Below are positions 1-8,787 of a DNA stretch of 64,000 bases, one piece after another. Each line of letters opens with the position of its first letter. Within the stretch, counting starts at the first letter, position 1. The DNA lies in NCBI RefSeq assembly GCF_019969725.1, contig NZ_JAHXYW010000006.1:310001-374000 (forward strand). Direction: 5' to 3'. The translations under genes and the position numbers were made by a program. The notes beneath the pieces were generated by a model. The model was not told where the DNA came from. It worked only from the letters and a program-made list of their open reading frames with translations, and searched no databases. Source of the DNA: Neobacillus bataviensis. GTDB lineage: Bacteria > Bacillota > Bacilli > Bacillales_B > DSM-18226.

Positions 1-792
1 ATTTCGGCGTTAACGTTAATCAATTGCCAAGACTATAGTGAAGCAGAATTTTTCGAACAGTGGAAAAAGCTTGTTGTCGATCATGAAGCGGAGATCTGGA
101 GCGGAATCAGCGAACGGGCGTCCATTGATAATATCAAAAAAGGCTTGAGCTGGCCGGCATCCGGAAATGATAATCCCCATCACTTTGACGATGGTGCGGT
201 TGCAAGAGCTGTGCCAATTGGGCTTAAATTTCATGGCCAGCCTGAAAAAGCTGCGATGATTGCTGAAAAAATGGCTTCGATTACCAATGCGGCAGATGGA
301 GTGTACGCAGCAAAGGCAATGGCGGCTAGTATTGCGGTTGCCATCGAAGGCGCATCCGCAGCTGAGATTGTGGAAGAGGGATTAAAGTATGTTCCCGAGA
401 ATACATGGCTAAGAAGAAAGATCGATCAGGCGTTTTCGAGTTTAGAATCGGTGGGAGGCAACGGTTTTGCGGCGGTTCCCCTTTGGAACCAGCAAATTGT
501 TAATTCTATTTATAATTATGGCAATATAGCTCCCGAGACGCTGGCAGCTGCCTATGCGATTTTTACAGCAGCGGAAGGCGATTTCGAAAAAGGGATCCAG
601 CTATCCCTCATGCTTCCGAAACAGGCAGATAGCATGCCGGCGATGGTGGGAGCCCTGTCTGGAGCTGTTCAAGGGATGGAAAAAATACCGGCGACATGGC
701 TCGATACATTGGATACGTTGAAAGGGTTCAGTATCCCGCATTTAAAAGGCCATACCATTTCTGGAATCGTTAAAAGTTTAATTGAAGGATAA
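1..792 (+). CDS. ADP-ribosylglycohydrolase family protein (5' end outside window)
   Basis: The reading frame is open from base 1, so the N-terminus lies outside the window. A TTG at 145 sits mid-domain and is not a convincing start. The family removes ADP-ribose from protein side chains or hydrolyses related N- or O-glycosides with a binuclear Mg centre. Visible family features are HHFDDGAVARAVPIG (the DDG metal-binding region), the helical stretch ADGVYAAKAMAASIAVAI, and a C-terminal GALSGAVQG followed by IPATW. The usual DSDT motif ahead of that last segment reads ADSMPAM, so one metal ligand may be altered. It ends 53 bases before a LacI-type regulator and may share its operon, which would suggest control by a sugar or nucleoside. 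The family call is fairly sure; the substrate is unknown. Confidence 0.75.
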   Translation: MSALTLINCQDYSEAEFFEQWKKLVVDHEAEIWSGISERASIDNIKKGLSWPASGNDNPHHFDDGAVARAVPIGLKFHGQPEKAAMIAEKMASITNAADGVYAAKAMAASIAVAIEGASAAEIVEEGLKYVPENTWLRRKIDQAFSSLESVGGNGFAAVPLWNQQIVNSIYNYGNIAPETLAAAYAIFTAAEGDFEKGIQLSLMLPKQADSMPAMVGALSGAVQGMEKIPATWLDTLDTLKGFSIPHLKGHTISGIVKSLIEG

Positions 793-845
793 CATGAAAA
801 AAATTATAATGAAGGAAACAAGGCCGTTGGTTGAGGAGAAAGATC

Positions 846-1859
846 GTGACTAAGAAAAAAGTGACCATTCGTGATGTTGCAAAAGAAGCCGGGGTTTCAG
901 TTGCAACGGTATCAAGATTAATTAATAACATTAGTTATATCAGTCAGGAAACAGAGCAAAAAATCCAAGAGGTCATGAAGAGGCTTGATTATCAACCGAA
1001 TGAGATTGCCAGAGGTCTTGCGAAGCAGAAATCCAATACCATTGCCCTGATTATTCCTGATATTACAAACCCATTTTTCCCGGAACTTGTAATTGCGATT
1101 GAAGAATTTGCCAAATTAAAAGGGTACAATTTAATATTAGTGAATTCCCATGATGCAGATTTGAAGGATCCTCGTTTTTGGAAGGATTTCCAAAGCAGGT
1201 ATATAGATGGATTTATCCTGGCATCGTTCGATTTTAATGAAGAAGTCCTCAAAGGTATTGAGAAATTAAAGATACCATTTGTGAGGGTGGACCGTGCCGC
1301 TGATTTTCAGTCGAATGACTCGATAGGTGTTGATAATTATAAGGGAGCCGTCATAGCTGTGGAGCACCTGATTGAAATTGGCTGCCAGAAAATTGCTCAT
1401 ATCAGCGGTCCCGGATCCTTTTCGCCTTCGATCGATCGAATCAGGGGTTATAAAGATACGATTTCGAAATACTTCCCGAATCAAAGCCCGATTGTTTTTC
1501 AAGGTGATTTTTCCATGGAAGCCGGCAAACAATTAACGCAGCGAATGCTCGAGGAGCATCCGGATATTGATGGAATTTTTCTAGGGAACGATATGATGGC
1601 GATTGGGTCGCTCAAGGCATTGAAAATCTTGAAGATCCAGGTTCCTGCCGATATTGCTCTAATCGGGTTTGACGGAATCAAAATCACGGAGATGGTGGAA
1701 CCTGAATTAAGTACCATCAACCAGCCGATTTATAATATTGGTGTTGCAGCCACGAATAAATTGATTCATTTTATTGAAAACACGCAGGATACCAATCAAT
1801 ATGATTTGGATGTCCGGTTAATCAAAAGAGAATCTACGCTGGGATTTATAAGGAAATAG
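846..1859 (+). CDS. LacI-family transcriptional regulator
   Basis: The protein has an N-terminal LacI helix-turn-helix (VTIRDVAKEAGVSVATVSR), a hinge helix ending in the usual YQPNEIARGLA, and a periplasmic-binding-protein-like sensor domain to the C-terminus (SNTIALIIPDITNPFF, IFLGNDMMAIGSLKAL, ALIGFDGI). I chose GTG 846 because GAGGAG lies 7 bases upstream and because it places the HTH at residue 4. An in-frame TTG at 831 overlaps that ribosome binding site. Its length of about 337 residues is normal for the family. It follows the ADP-ribosylglycohydrolase gene in the same direction and is closed by a terminator, so it may autoregulate that pair. The effector, probably a sugar, cannot be inferred. 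Confidence 0.9.
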   Translation: MTKKKVTIRDVAKEAGVSVATVSRLINNISYISQETEQKIQEVMKRLDYQPNEIARGLAKQKSNTIALIIPDITNPFFPELVIAIEEFAKLKGYNLILVNSHDADLKDPRFWKDFQSRYIDGFILASFDFNEEVLKGIEKLKIPFVRVDRAADFQSNDSIGVDNYKGAVIAVEHLIEIGCQKIAHISGPGSFSPSIDRIRGYKDTISKYFPNQSPIVFQGDFSMEAGKQLTQRMLEEHPDIDGIFLGNDMMAIGSLKALKILKIQVPADIALIGFDGIKITEMVEPELSTINQPIYNIGVAATNKLIHFIENTQDTNQYDLDVRLIKRESTLGFIRK

Positions 1860-1889
1860 CTATCTATTTGGATAGCTATTTTTTTTTAC
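1854..1889 (+). terminator. Rho-independent terminator after the LacI gene
   Basis: An 11-bp stem (AAATAGCTATC paired with GATAGCTATTT) with a short loop is followed by a long T run. The stem begins inside the last codons of the LacI gene. Confidence 0.85.
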
Positions 1890-1902
1890 GTAAGATGGCT
1901 CT

Positions 1903-2387
1903 TATTGCCCGAGCAGAGGTGAGATTTCGGTACAACGGTAATTAGGGAAAGTTCCTAATGCCCGAGCGGAGGAAAAATTCGGTACAACGGTAATTAGGGA
2001 AAGTTCCTAATGCCCGAGCGGAGGAAAAATTCAGTACAACGGTAAATAGGAAGGACTCTTAATGCCTGAGCTGAAGAAAAATTCGATCCAACGGTAATTA
2101 GGGAGGGGTCTTAATGCCCGTGAGGAAGAAAAAATCAGCACAACGGTAATTAGGGAGCGCTCCTAATGCCCGAGCGGAAGAAAAATTCGATGCAACGGTA
2201 ATTAGAGAGGGCTCTTAATGCCCAAACGGAAGAAAAGTTCAGTACAACGGTAATTAGGAAAGGCTCCTAATGCCCGAGCGGAAGAAAAATTCGATCCAAC
2301 GGTAATTAGGAAAGGCTCCTAATGCCCGAGTGGAAGAAAAAATCGGTACAACGGTAATTAGGGAGTGGCTCCTCCTAATGCCCGGTT
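1903..2387. repeat. Tandem array of about nine 52-bp units (array 1)
   Basis: The array lies between convergent genes. Anchored on CAACGGTAAT, eight consecutive units measure exactly 52 bases each, with substitutions but no indels; partial units lie at both ends. Each unit contains an inverted repeat of the type ATTAGG...CCTAAT. In one unit this is the complete palindrome ATTAGGGAGCGCTCCTAAT; in others it is weakened or uses G-T pairs. The rest of the unit is a purine-rich linker with a short A-run. No ORF or spacer structure was seen, so it is not a CRISPR. Confidence 0.9.
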
Positions 2388-2390
2388 AAG

Positions 2391-2424
2391 AAAAAACCAC
2401 CCTGTTTTAACAGAATGGTTTTAA
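2391..2424 (-). terminator. Terminator of the BASS transporter gene
   Basis: On the minus strand AAAACCATTCTG pairs imperfectly with CAGGGTGGTTTT and is followed by a T run. It lies just downstream of the transporter stop codon. Confidence 0.75.
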
Positions 2425-2438
2425 AAGATTTTATTAAT

Positions 2439-3407
2439 CTACACTGCCATGTCATGCTTGCTGCCTTGATCTGGTTGATGTTTATCCTTCATCCGGCTAA
2501 AAATATTGGCGAGAAGGGAACCGGAAATATTATGCCAAACGCTGAAAATGGCACTTGGTACTGCCGCTAATGGCGAGAAGTGTGCAGTGGCGATAGCCAC
2601 TCCCAATCCGGAATTCTGCATGCCGACTTCCATGGCAACAGCCTTTTGTTTGGCCAAGTCCATTCCACATAAACGGGCAAAGAAGAATCCAATCAAGAAT
2701 CCAAGCAGATTATGAAGGATCACCACTCCGAAAATTAGCAGGCCCGTTTCGGCAATTTTAGCCGCGCTGCCTGCAACGACAGCAGATACAATTAACACAA
2801 TCGCGATAACGGAAACTAGCGGCATTGCTTTTGCACCAGCCTTCGCTTGTTTTCCAAAAAACTTTTTAATGATAAAGCCAAGAGCTAGTGGCACAATGAC
2901 CACTTGTACAATCGAAAGGAATAATGATGCCACGCTGACATCCACCCATTTGCTTGCAAACAGAAGAATGAGCAGTGGTGTAACGATTGGTGCAAGAAGC
3001 GTAGAGACTGAAGCAATTGCAACGGCGAGCGCCACATTTCCTCTTGCCAGGAACACCATTACATTGGAAGCTGTTCCGCTCGGGCAGCATCCTACTAAAA
3101 TGACTCCGACCGCGACTTCTTTCGGTAAATCAAGTCCAACTGCCAGTAAAAAGGCAAGCAGCGGCATAATGATAAAGTGACCGATGACTCCAAGGGCTAC
3201 TTCTTTTGGCCTTCTAAACACTTCTTTAAAATCCGATAACTCAAGTGTCAGGCCCATTCCGAACATAACGATCCCTAGTAAAGGAACAATATAGCCTCCC
3301 AGTCCCACAAAGTGCTCAGGAAAAGAATAAGCAATGACTGCAAAAATCAAAACCCATAACGTAAATGTTTTCCCCGCAAAGCTGCTGATTTTCTCGATAA
3401 CTTTCAA
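2439..3407 (-). CDS. Bile acid:sodium symporter (BASS) family transporter, YocS-like
   Basis: This is a 322-residue integral membrane protein with about nine or ten hydrophobic segments, the size and texture of BASS-family sodium-coupled organic anion transporters. The motif GVILVGCCPSGTASNVMVF in the first half and the segment EVGMQNSGLGVAIA in the second match the two crossing regions that form the sodium and substrate site. The start is TTG, 6 bases after GGAGGG on the minus strand; no ATG fits better. It is transcribed alone and ends at its own terminator. The substrate is not deducible: bacterial members carry bile-acid analogues, pantoate or 2-oxoacids. Confidence 0.85.
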   Translation of the reverse strand: MKVIEKISSFAGKTFTLWVLIFAVIAYSFPEHFVGLGGYIVPLLGIVMFGMGLTLELSDFKEVFRRPKEVALGVIGHFIIMPLLAFLLAVGLDLPKEVAVGVILVGCCPSGTASNVMVFLARGNVALAVAIASVSTLLAPIVTPLLILLFASKWVDVSVASLFLSIVQVVIVPLALGFIIKKFFGKQAKAGAKAMPLVSVIAIVLIVSAVVAGSAAKIAETGLLIFGVVILHNLLGFLIGFFFARLCGMDLAKQKAVAMEVGMQNSGLGVAIATAHFSPLAAVPSAIFSVWHNISGSLLANIFSRMKDKHQPDQGSKHDMAV

Positions 3408-3508
3408 AGTAAACCCTCCAGTTTAAAAAATTTTTTTCAATATTTTACATATTAGATTAAATATTTCAAAATATCAATAAATTTAGTCTATTAAATTAAA
3501 TATTTAAA

Positions 3509-3565
3509 GCGGTGAAGTGTGAAGGTACAGATGGAAGCCCTTTCTTTTTCCATCTTCACCGTTTT
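3509..3565. other. Long hairpin in an A/T-rich divergent intergenic region
   Basis: CGGTGAAG at 3510 pairs with CTTCACCG at 3554, with an inner TGGAA/TTCCA pairing. It is surrounded by very A/T-rich DNA between the divergent BASS and MscS genes. It could be a leader structure for the MscS transcript or a small terminator. No promoter could be fixed with confidence. Confidence 0.4.
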
Positions 3566-3659
3566 GAGTCTTTTGTTGCATTCAAATATCGTTTTAAACA
3601 AGTTATTATTTAGAGGTTTAAAAAGCAGGTAACAGCTAAATGAGGGAAGGTAATAAAAA

Positions 3660-4754
3660 ATGTCTTTAGGTTCATTTCATATCGACTATGACGTGTTAAA
3701 AAATTTAGGGATTTCTATAGGGATTTTGCTTTTATTTATTGTTTTTCGAAACATCTTTACCAAGTATGTGTTTCAGTTGATTTTAAAATTGACGAGGAAG
3801 ACGCCAACGGATTTTTTTACTCAAATATGTTTGGCATTTGAACGTCCCTTAGGCTGGTTTTTCATTATTTTTGGTTTGTACCTGGCCATGGACTATTTTC
3901 CTTTTATCGAACAACAGAATGCCTTATTTTTAAAACTTTTGCGTTCCATGGTCATCGTTTTAATTACATGGGGATTGTTTAATTTGACCTCTCCTACTTC
4001 AGGGATTTTAATCAGTTTAAATGAAAAATTAACCAATAAGATTGATTCCATTTTGATTCCGTTTTTTTCAAGGACCATCCGGGTTATCCTGATTGCCATC
4101 AGTATCAGCATTATCGGCCAGGAATTTGATTACGATGTCAATGGGTTGGTCGCTGGGCTTGGATTAGGGGGTCTGGCCTTTGCTTTAGCAGCAAAAGAGG
4201 CGGTAGGCAATCTCATTGGCGGAATTGTCATTGTAACAGAAAAACCTTTTTCCATTGGCGATTGGATTTTGACTCCTAGCGTTGAGGGGATCGTCGAGGA
4301 TATTAATTTCCGAAGTACGAAAATTCGAACCTTTAGTCAGGCATTGGTGACCGTTCCAAACGCGACACTTGCGAATGAGGCCATTACCAATTGGAGCCGG
4401 ATGGGAAAAAGAAGGATCACTTTCCACTTGGGACTTAACTATCAAACGACTAAAGACCAAATTAAGCGAGTAGTTTACCGGATTGATCAAATGCTGCGGA
4501 CGCATGAAGAGATCCATCCGGATACGATTATGGCAGCCTTCGATCATTATAATGAAAGCAGTCTAGATGTTCTGGTCTATTTTTTCACGAATACGACCGT
4601 ATGGGCGGAACACGTTAAAATCAAGCATGAAATTAACTTAGAAATCATGGGGATTCTAGAGGAAGAGGGAGTAGAAGTCGCCTTTCCAAGCCGGACGATT
4701 TATGTATCACCGCAATCCAATGAATTGCTGCAAACAATGGGTTCTTTTGATTGA
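3660..4754 (+). CDS. Small-conductance mechanosensitive channel, MscS family
   Basis: This 364-residue membrane protein has four or five hydrophobic helices followed by a soluble mixed domain. The pore-lining helix and start of the beta domain are clear: the glycine/alanine pattern GLGLGGLAFALAAKEAVGNL, followed by GGIVIVTEKPFSIGDWI. A VPNATLANEAITNWSR segment follows, typical of MscS/YkuT/YnaI relatives. Such channels gate on membrane tension and release solutes on osmotic downshock. The start ATG follows GGGAAGG at normal distance. It is monocistronic, closed by the terminator at 4771. Confidence 0.93.
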   Translation: MSLGSFHIDYDVLKNLGISIGILLLFIVFRNIFTKYVFQLILKLTRKTPTDFFTQICLAFERPLGWFFIIFGLYLAMDYFPFIEQQNALFLKLLRSMVIVLITWGLFNLTSPTSGILISLNEKLTNKIDSILIPFFSRTIRVILIAISISIIGQEFDYDVNGLVAGLGLGGLAFALAAKEAVGNLIGGIVIVTEKPFSIGDWILTPSVEGIVEDINFRSTKIRTFSQALVTVPNATLANEAITNWSRMGKRRITFHLGLNYQTTKDQIKRVVYRIDQMLRTHEEIHPDTIMAAFDHYNESSLDVLVYFFTNTTVWAEHVKIKHEINLEIMGILEEEGVEVAFPSRTIYVSPQSNELLQTMGSFD

Positions 4755-4770
4755 AAATCAAATAATTAAT

Positions 4771-4809
4771 CAGACCTCTACGGTTGGCGTAGAGGTCTTT
4801 TTTTTGGCA
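4771..4809 (+). terminator. Terminator of the MscS gene
   Basis: A perfect 10-bp stem AGACCTCTAC/GTAGAGGTCT with loop GGTTGGC is followed by an uninterrupted T run. Confidence 0.92.
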
Positions 4810-4911
4810 TTCTTAGCAAAGGATTTTTCCTATTTGGACCATATTGGAATAAGTGGAGGGGGAAGTGAATTATTATACTTATAGATATATATTTTGGAGA
4901 GAGGTAAAAGG

Positions 4912-6426
4912 ATGATTTTTTTAACCGATAAGTTAAGCAAAAGCATATTGGATCCCATTCATGGTCTAATTCGAATGTCGGAAGAGGAAATGAAAATCAT
5001 TTCACATCCTCTTTTTCAGCGGTTGAGGAAAATAAAACAAAATACATTTTTATATTTTGTATTTCCTTCTGCCCATCATACTAGATTTGAGCATTCCCTT
5101 GGTGTTATGTACTTGGCAAGTGAAATGTTTTTAAATGCTCTTAACAATGCTAGTACATTGAAAAACAAACAAAAAAAATATGCTATTGAAGGAAATAAGA
5201 ATATTTTAGATAAGGATTATTTTAATATCGATGATTTTGTTGAGATATTTTTGAATTTAAGAATCGCTGCTCTCCTGCACGATATTGGTCATGGACCCAT
5301 GTCACATTTATTTGAAGAATTTGCACCAAAAAGCGCTGAATTTATTGGTCTTGTAAAAGGTGACAACAGTATTAAGATTAATAATGAATTTGCTTATTCC
5401 CTTGAAGAGATTATAAGGAATAAGGGGAGCATGGATGAAAAAGTTGAACATGAATATGTTTCCTATTACTTTACTGCTAAAGTCCTTACTGACATTGGAC
5501 TTATGCCGGACAGAATCAAAACGATATTAAGCATTATGAATGAGCAGTTAAATCTTAGTACTATTTTTATTAGGGAATATAACCTTATTCCTTTTCTGAA
5601 CCAAATTGTAGCAGGGGCGCCTTTAGATTGTGATAGAATGGATTACTTATTACGAGACAGTTATTTTACGGGAGTAAAATACGGAACCTACGATCTTAAT
5701 AGACTGCTTAAATCCTTGCTTCCCTTTATGGATCAAGAAAGTAAAAAAGTAAGGCTGGGCATTAAGAAAAGCGGATTGCCTGCTATTGAGAATTTTGTGC
5801 AAGCAAGGTATGAATTATATGTGCAAGTATACTTCCATAAGACAAGTAAAGCATGTGAAGCGATGTTATCTCATGCAACAAGAAAATTAAGAGAGAATGG
5901 ATATGAATTTGTAAAATGCCACTCTGTTGAACAGTTTGTTGCTGATTATTTAAAGTTTTCAGATGATGCGTTTTTGGACAGCTTCGAAGCTGCCATACCT
6001 GATGAAGAGGATAAGATCACGATAAGGGAATTAAGAAATAGGAAACTATGGAAAAGAATTATTGAAATTTATCCTGAAAAAGGACAAATGAGAAAAAAAG
6101 ACATTGATAAAAAGATTAAAAAAGTTATCGATTTTATCATAAAAAAGGATTTGAAATTACTTCCCTATGTGAAAGAAAGCGTAACTACAAATGACCCATT
6201 AAAAGACTTAAATGGAGAGAACGCGATATTACTGAACAAAGATCACGACGAAAACTATTTTATTGCAGAGGATGGGGCTTGGATAGAAGATTCGATTATA
6301 TTTAAGGCTTTATCCAACAAGTACTTGGTGGGCAGAGTCTATATGCGGGCAGATACAAAAACCGAAAATGGCAGAGAATTTTTTAGAAAAATAAAACAGG
6401 AGATTCAACAATTTAAGTTTAGCTAA
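4912..6426 (+). CDS. HD-domain phosphohydrolase (SAMHD1/dNTPase-like)
   Basis: A 504-residue protein with the arrangement of the large HD hydrolases related to dGTPases and SAMHD1: DPIHGLI near residue 14, SAHHTRFEHSLG (His at about 61), LLHDIGHGPMSH (catalytic His-Asp at about 123-124), and a later AGAPLDCDRMDYLLRD segment carrying the last metal-binding Asp. These enzymes usually hydrolyse dNTPs or other phosphoesters. ATG 4912 is chosen because GAGAGAGG lies just upstream; the in-frame TTG 4894 would overlap that site. The gene is visibly richer in A/T than its neighbours and lies directly upstream of a Septu pair, so a role in phage defence by nucleotide depletion is possible but is only inferred from context. 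Confidence 0.85.
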   Translation: MIFLTDKLSKSILDPIHGLIRMSEEEMKIISHPLFQRLRKIKQNTFLYFVFPSAHHTRFEHSLGVMYLASEMFLNALNNASTLKNKQKKYAIEGNKNILDKDYFNIDDFVEIFLNLRIAALLHDIGHGPMSHLFEEFAPKSAEFIGLVKGDNSIKINNEFAYSLEEIIRNKGSMDEKVEHEYVSYYFTAKVLTDIGLMPDRIKTILSIMNEQLNLSTIFIREYNLIPFLNQIVAGAPLDCDRMDYLLRDSYFTGVKYGTYDLNRLLKSLLPFMDQESKKVRLGIKKSGLPAIENFVQARYELYVQVYFHKTSKACEAMLSHATRKLRENGYEFVKCHSVEQFVADYLKFSDDAFLDSFEAAIPDEEDKITIRELRNRKLWKRIIEIYPEKGQMRKKDIDKKIKKVIDFIIKKDLKLLPYVKESVTTNDPLKDLNGENAILLNKDHDENYFIAEDGAWIEDSIIFKALSNKYLVGRVYMRADTKTENGREFFRKIKQEIQQFKFS

Positions 6427-6434
6427 TTATTTTT

Positions 6435-6478
6435 GGGGTCAGTCACTCACTGCCGTAACGCAGATGGAGACTGACCCC
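6435..6478. repeat. GGGGTCAGTC inverted repeat (REP-like palindrome, possible terminator)
   Basis: GGGGTCAGTC at 6435 pairs perfectly with GACTGACCCC at 6469, and a T run follows. It sits just after the HD gene and before the Septu pair. It can terminate transcription, and it resembles the dispersed palindromes seen elsewhere in the window. Confidence 0.75.
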
Positions 6479-6559
6479 TTTTTCCAATTTGGAAAGTAAA
6501 TTGAAAATTTTCATATGTTATTAATAACCGAGAATAATATTGTTGGAGGTTTGATTTTC

Positions 6560-7873
6560 ATGATTATTCATGAATTGCATTTGGAGAATTTCCACGGATT
6601 TGAACAAAGGCATATAACATTTTCAGATAAATTTACTGTTCTTGTTGGAGATAATGGTACTGGTAAAACGGCCGTATTAGATGGTATAGCTGTTGCTTTA
6701 GGTTCCTTTTTAAGTGGATTGAATGGCGTACATTCGAGACATATTAGACGAGATGAAATTCATCGGAGGATATATATCCACGGTGGAATGTCAGATGTTC
6801 AGATGCAATTTCCAGTTAAAGTAAGCTGTAAGGGAGAAGTAGGCGGCCATGTTCTGACATGGTCTCGAGCTGTGAATGGCAAGCACGGGTCCACTACGAG
6901 TAGAGACGCTAAGTCTATCATAAAATACGCTTCCGATTTACAAAGGGCCGTAAGTAAAGGTGAACCAGTGGTGCTTCCGGTGATATCGTATTATGGAACC
7001 GGAAGGGTATGGGTGCAAAAAAAGGACCGAATGGATATAAAAAGAAGCCATAACCGGCTAGAAGGGTACTCGTATTGTTTAGACCCTGCTTCTAATGAAA
7101 AGCACTTTCTCCGATGGATGGAAAAAATGACCTATATTGAGCTGCAGAGGAAAGAAACGCCGCCCGCTTTAAAAGCCGTTCGAAAAGCCATTTCGGTTTG
7201 TATGAGGGACTGGAAATCACTTGAATTTGATGTTGAATCCGAAGAATTAAGAGCGATTGGATACGATGGTATGGGATTATCCTTTCATTTACTGAGCGAT
7301 GGAGTTCGTAATACGTTAGGCTTGGTCGCAGATTTAGCTCACCGTATGGCCCAGTTAAATCCAGCATTAGGGGAATCTGTTGTTGAGGAGACGCCAGGAG
7401 TTGTATTAATTGATGAACTTGATTTGCATTTACATCCTAGCTGGCAGCGTAGAATTGTGGAGGATTTAAAAAGAACCTTCCCTAAAGTACAGTTTATTAC
7501 TACCACTCATTCACCCTTTATCATTCAATCTCTTGAAGAGGGAGAGCTGCGGCGTCTTCATGAACAAGATGACAATGATTTTGTAAGGAGTGAAGCTTTC
7601 GTAAATAGAAGTATTGAAGACATTGCTGAAAGTGTAATGGAAATCAAAAATGTACAAAGAAGTGAAAAGCTTAATAAAATGTTTAAAATAGCTCAGCAAT
7701 ACTATTCTCTTTTACAAGAAGGGAAAAAGGCATCAGACTTTAAAGTGGAGCAATTAAAAATTGAATTAGATCAATTAGAGGCCTTGTATAGTACGGACGT
7801 AGCTTACTATGCGTTTTTGCAAATGGAAAGACAGGCTGCTGGTTTGGGAAGTAAGAAAAATGAGACCGATTGA
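6560..7873 (+). CDS. ptuA: Septu-type defence ATPase (PtuA-like, AAA/ABC family)
   Basis: A 437-residue P-loop ATPase of the RecF/OLD-like group. Walker A is GDNGTGKT at residues 30-37. An ABC-type signature region lies around LSDGVRNTL near 245. Walker B is VVLIDEL near 281-287, followed by HLHPSWQ and the TTHSPF motif. Its stop overlaps an HNH nuclease gene by 14 bases; that ATPase-HNH pairing defines Septu antiphage systems, where the ATPase senses infection and controls the nuclease. ATG 6560 is preceded by GGAGGT at 9 bases; the upstream in-frame start at 6515 lacks a site. Retron- or other OLD-linked systems are alternatives, but the partner gene favours Septu. Confidence 0.85.
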   Translation: MIIHELHLENFHGFEQRHITFSDKFTVLVGDNGTGKTAVLDGIAVALGSFLSGLNGVHSRHIRRDEIHRRIYIHGGMSDVQMQFPVKVSCKGEVGGHVLTWSRAVNGKHGSTTSRDAKSIIKYASDLQRAVSKGEPVVLPVISYYGTGRVWVQKKDRMDIKRSHNRLEGYSYCLDPASNEKHFLRWMEKMTYIELQRKETPPALKAVRKAISVCMRDWKSLEFDVESEELRAIGYDGMGLSFHLLSDGVRNTLGLVADLAHRMAQLNPALGESVVEETPGVVLIDELDLHLHPSWQRRIVEDLKRTFPKVQFITTTHSPFIIQSLEEGELRRLHEQDDNDFVRSEAFVNRSIEDIAESVMEIKNVQRSEKLNKMFKIAQQYYSLLQEGKKASDFKVEQLKIELDQLEALYSTDVAYYAFLQMERQAAGLGSKKNETD

Positions 7874-8567
7874 CAAAGGGCCGGTACCAACAGATAAAGA
7901 CGGGCAGCCCATACAATTGAAAAAATATCAACAATCAAGAGGGCATCTCATCAATAGGTTGGGTGCTTATTGCTCTTATTGTGAAAGAAATCTTGGTGGA
8001 AATATTGCGGTAGAACATGTAAAACCGAAATCTATGCATCCAGACCTTAAATTGGATTGGGACAATTTCTTGTTAGCTTGTAATAATTGCAATTCCATTA
8101 AAGGTAATAAACATGTTGAGTTAGATCAATTTCTTTGGCCTGATAAAGATAATACCTTATTAGCTTTTGTGTATGCTTCAGGGGGCTTAATCTATGTTTC
8201 TCCTACTCTCTCTCCCGTCCTCAGGCAATTAGCCGAAAATACAATAAAGTTAACTGGGTTAGATCGTATTCCTTCTGACGAACTTAGTGAAAATCCAGAG
8301 ATGAAAGATACACGGTGGAGGTCTAGACGGACTGCATTAGATAAAGCAGAGCGTTCTTACCGGCACTTAATGAAGAATGATACTGAAGAAATGAGAGTAC
8401 AGATCGTTGATACAGCTACCTCAACAGGATTTTTCTCCATTTGGATGATGGTCTTTCAACATGATATAGATATGAGGCAACGATTGTTTCAAGCTTTTCC
8501 AGGCACAAGCACTGACAGTTTTAATTCAAATTACGTTCCAATTAACCGTATAGGGGGAAAAATCTGA
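7860..8567 (+). CDS. ptuB: Septu-type HNH endonuclease (PtuB-like)
   Basis: A 235-residue nuclease with a zinc-stabilised HNH core: CSYC at residues 38-41, the catalytic VEHVKPK at 51-57, and CNNCNSIKGNK at 74-84 with the closing Asn and Lys. This is the TIGR02646/PtuB pattern. The start ATG 7860 overlaps the ATPase stop by 14 bases with GGGAAG upstream, indicating translational coupling and a joint complex; a longer frame starting at 7809 has no ribosome binding site. In Septu the nuclease cuts nucleic acid when its ATPase partner is triggered. The C-terminal half has no motif I recognise. Confidence 0.86.
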   Translation: MRPIDKGPVPTDKDGQPIQLKKYQQSRGHLINRLGAYCSYCERNLGGNIAVEHVKPKSMHPDLKLDWDNFLLACNNCNSIKGNKHVELDQFLWPDKDNTLLAFVYASGGLIYVSPTLSPVLRQLAENTIKLTGLDRIPSDELSENPEMKDTRWRSRRTALDKAERSYRHLMKNDTEEMRVQIVDTATSTGFFSIWMMVFQHDIDMRQRLFQAFPGTSTDSFNSNYVPINRIGGKI

Positions 8568-8717
8568 TTAGGTGTCTGGCACCGCTCGAAGCACCTGACC
8601 AGTTCGAATACTCCGCCATGATTCCTCCTCCTCTTGTTTTTACAATTTGTTAACAGGCTTTAATAAAATTACAAAATGATCATGAGCCGGAAGTTAGAAA
8701 ACTCTAAAGTGCAGATT

Positions 8718-8747
8718 AGAATATTTTTCCTCTGTAAATGCATACTA
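8718..8747 (+). promoter_or_regulatory. Putative sigma-G promoter of the ger operon
   Basis: AGAATA (sigma-G -35 consensus TGAATA), a 17-bp spacer, then CATACTA (consensus CATNNTA). It lies 40 bases upstream of the first ger gene. Expression in the forespore is what is known for germinant receptors, so the match is biologically coherent. Confidence 0.65.
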
Positions 8748-8787
8748 AAAGCAAAATCTTAAAACTATTGAGAAAGGGACGGAGTGG

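Noticed and set aside
1903..2387. Possible CRISPR array
   Set aside because: Units follow each other without unique spacers, are degenerate, and no cas genes are in the window.
2869..3180. 103-codon plus-strand ORF opposite the BASS transporter gene
   Set aside because: It is antisense to a clear coding region, has no family resemblance and no ribosome binding site.
8571..8600. Palindrome GGTGTCTGGCACC-like after the HNH gene
   Set aside because: The arms pair poorly and GCACC is a direct rather than inverted repeat. At best it is an eroded REP-like remnant, so it is not listed as a feature.
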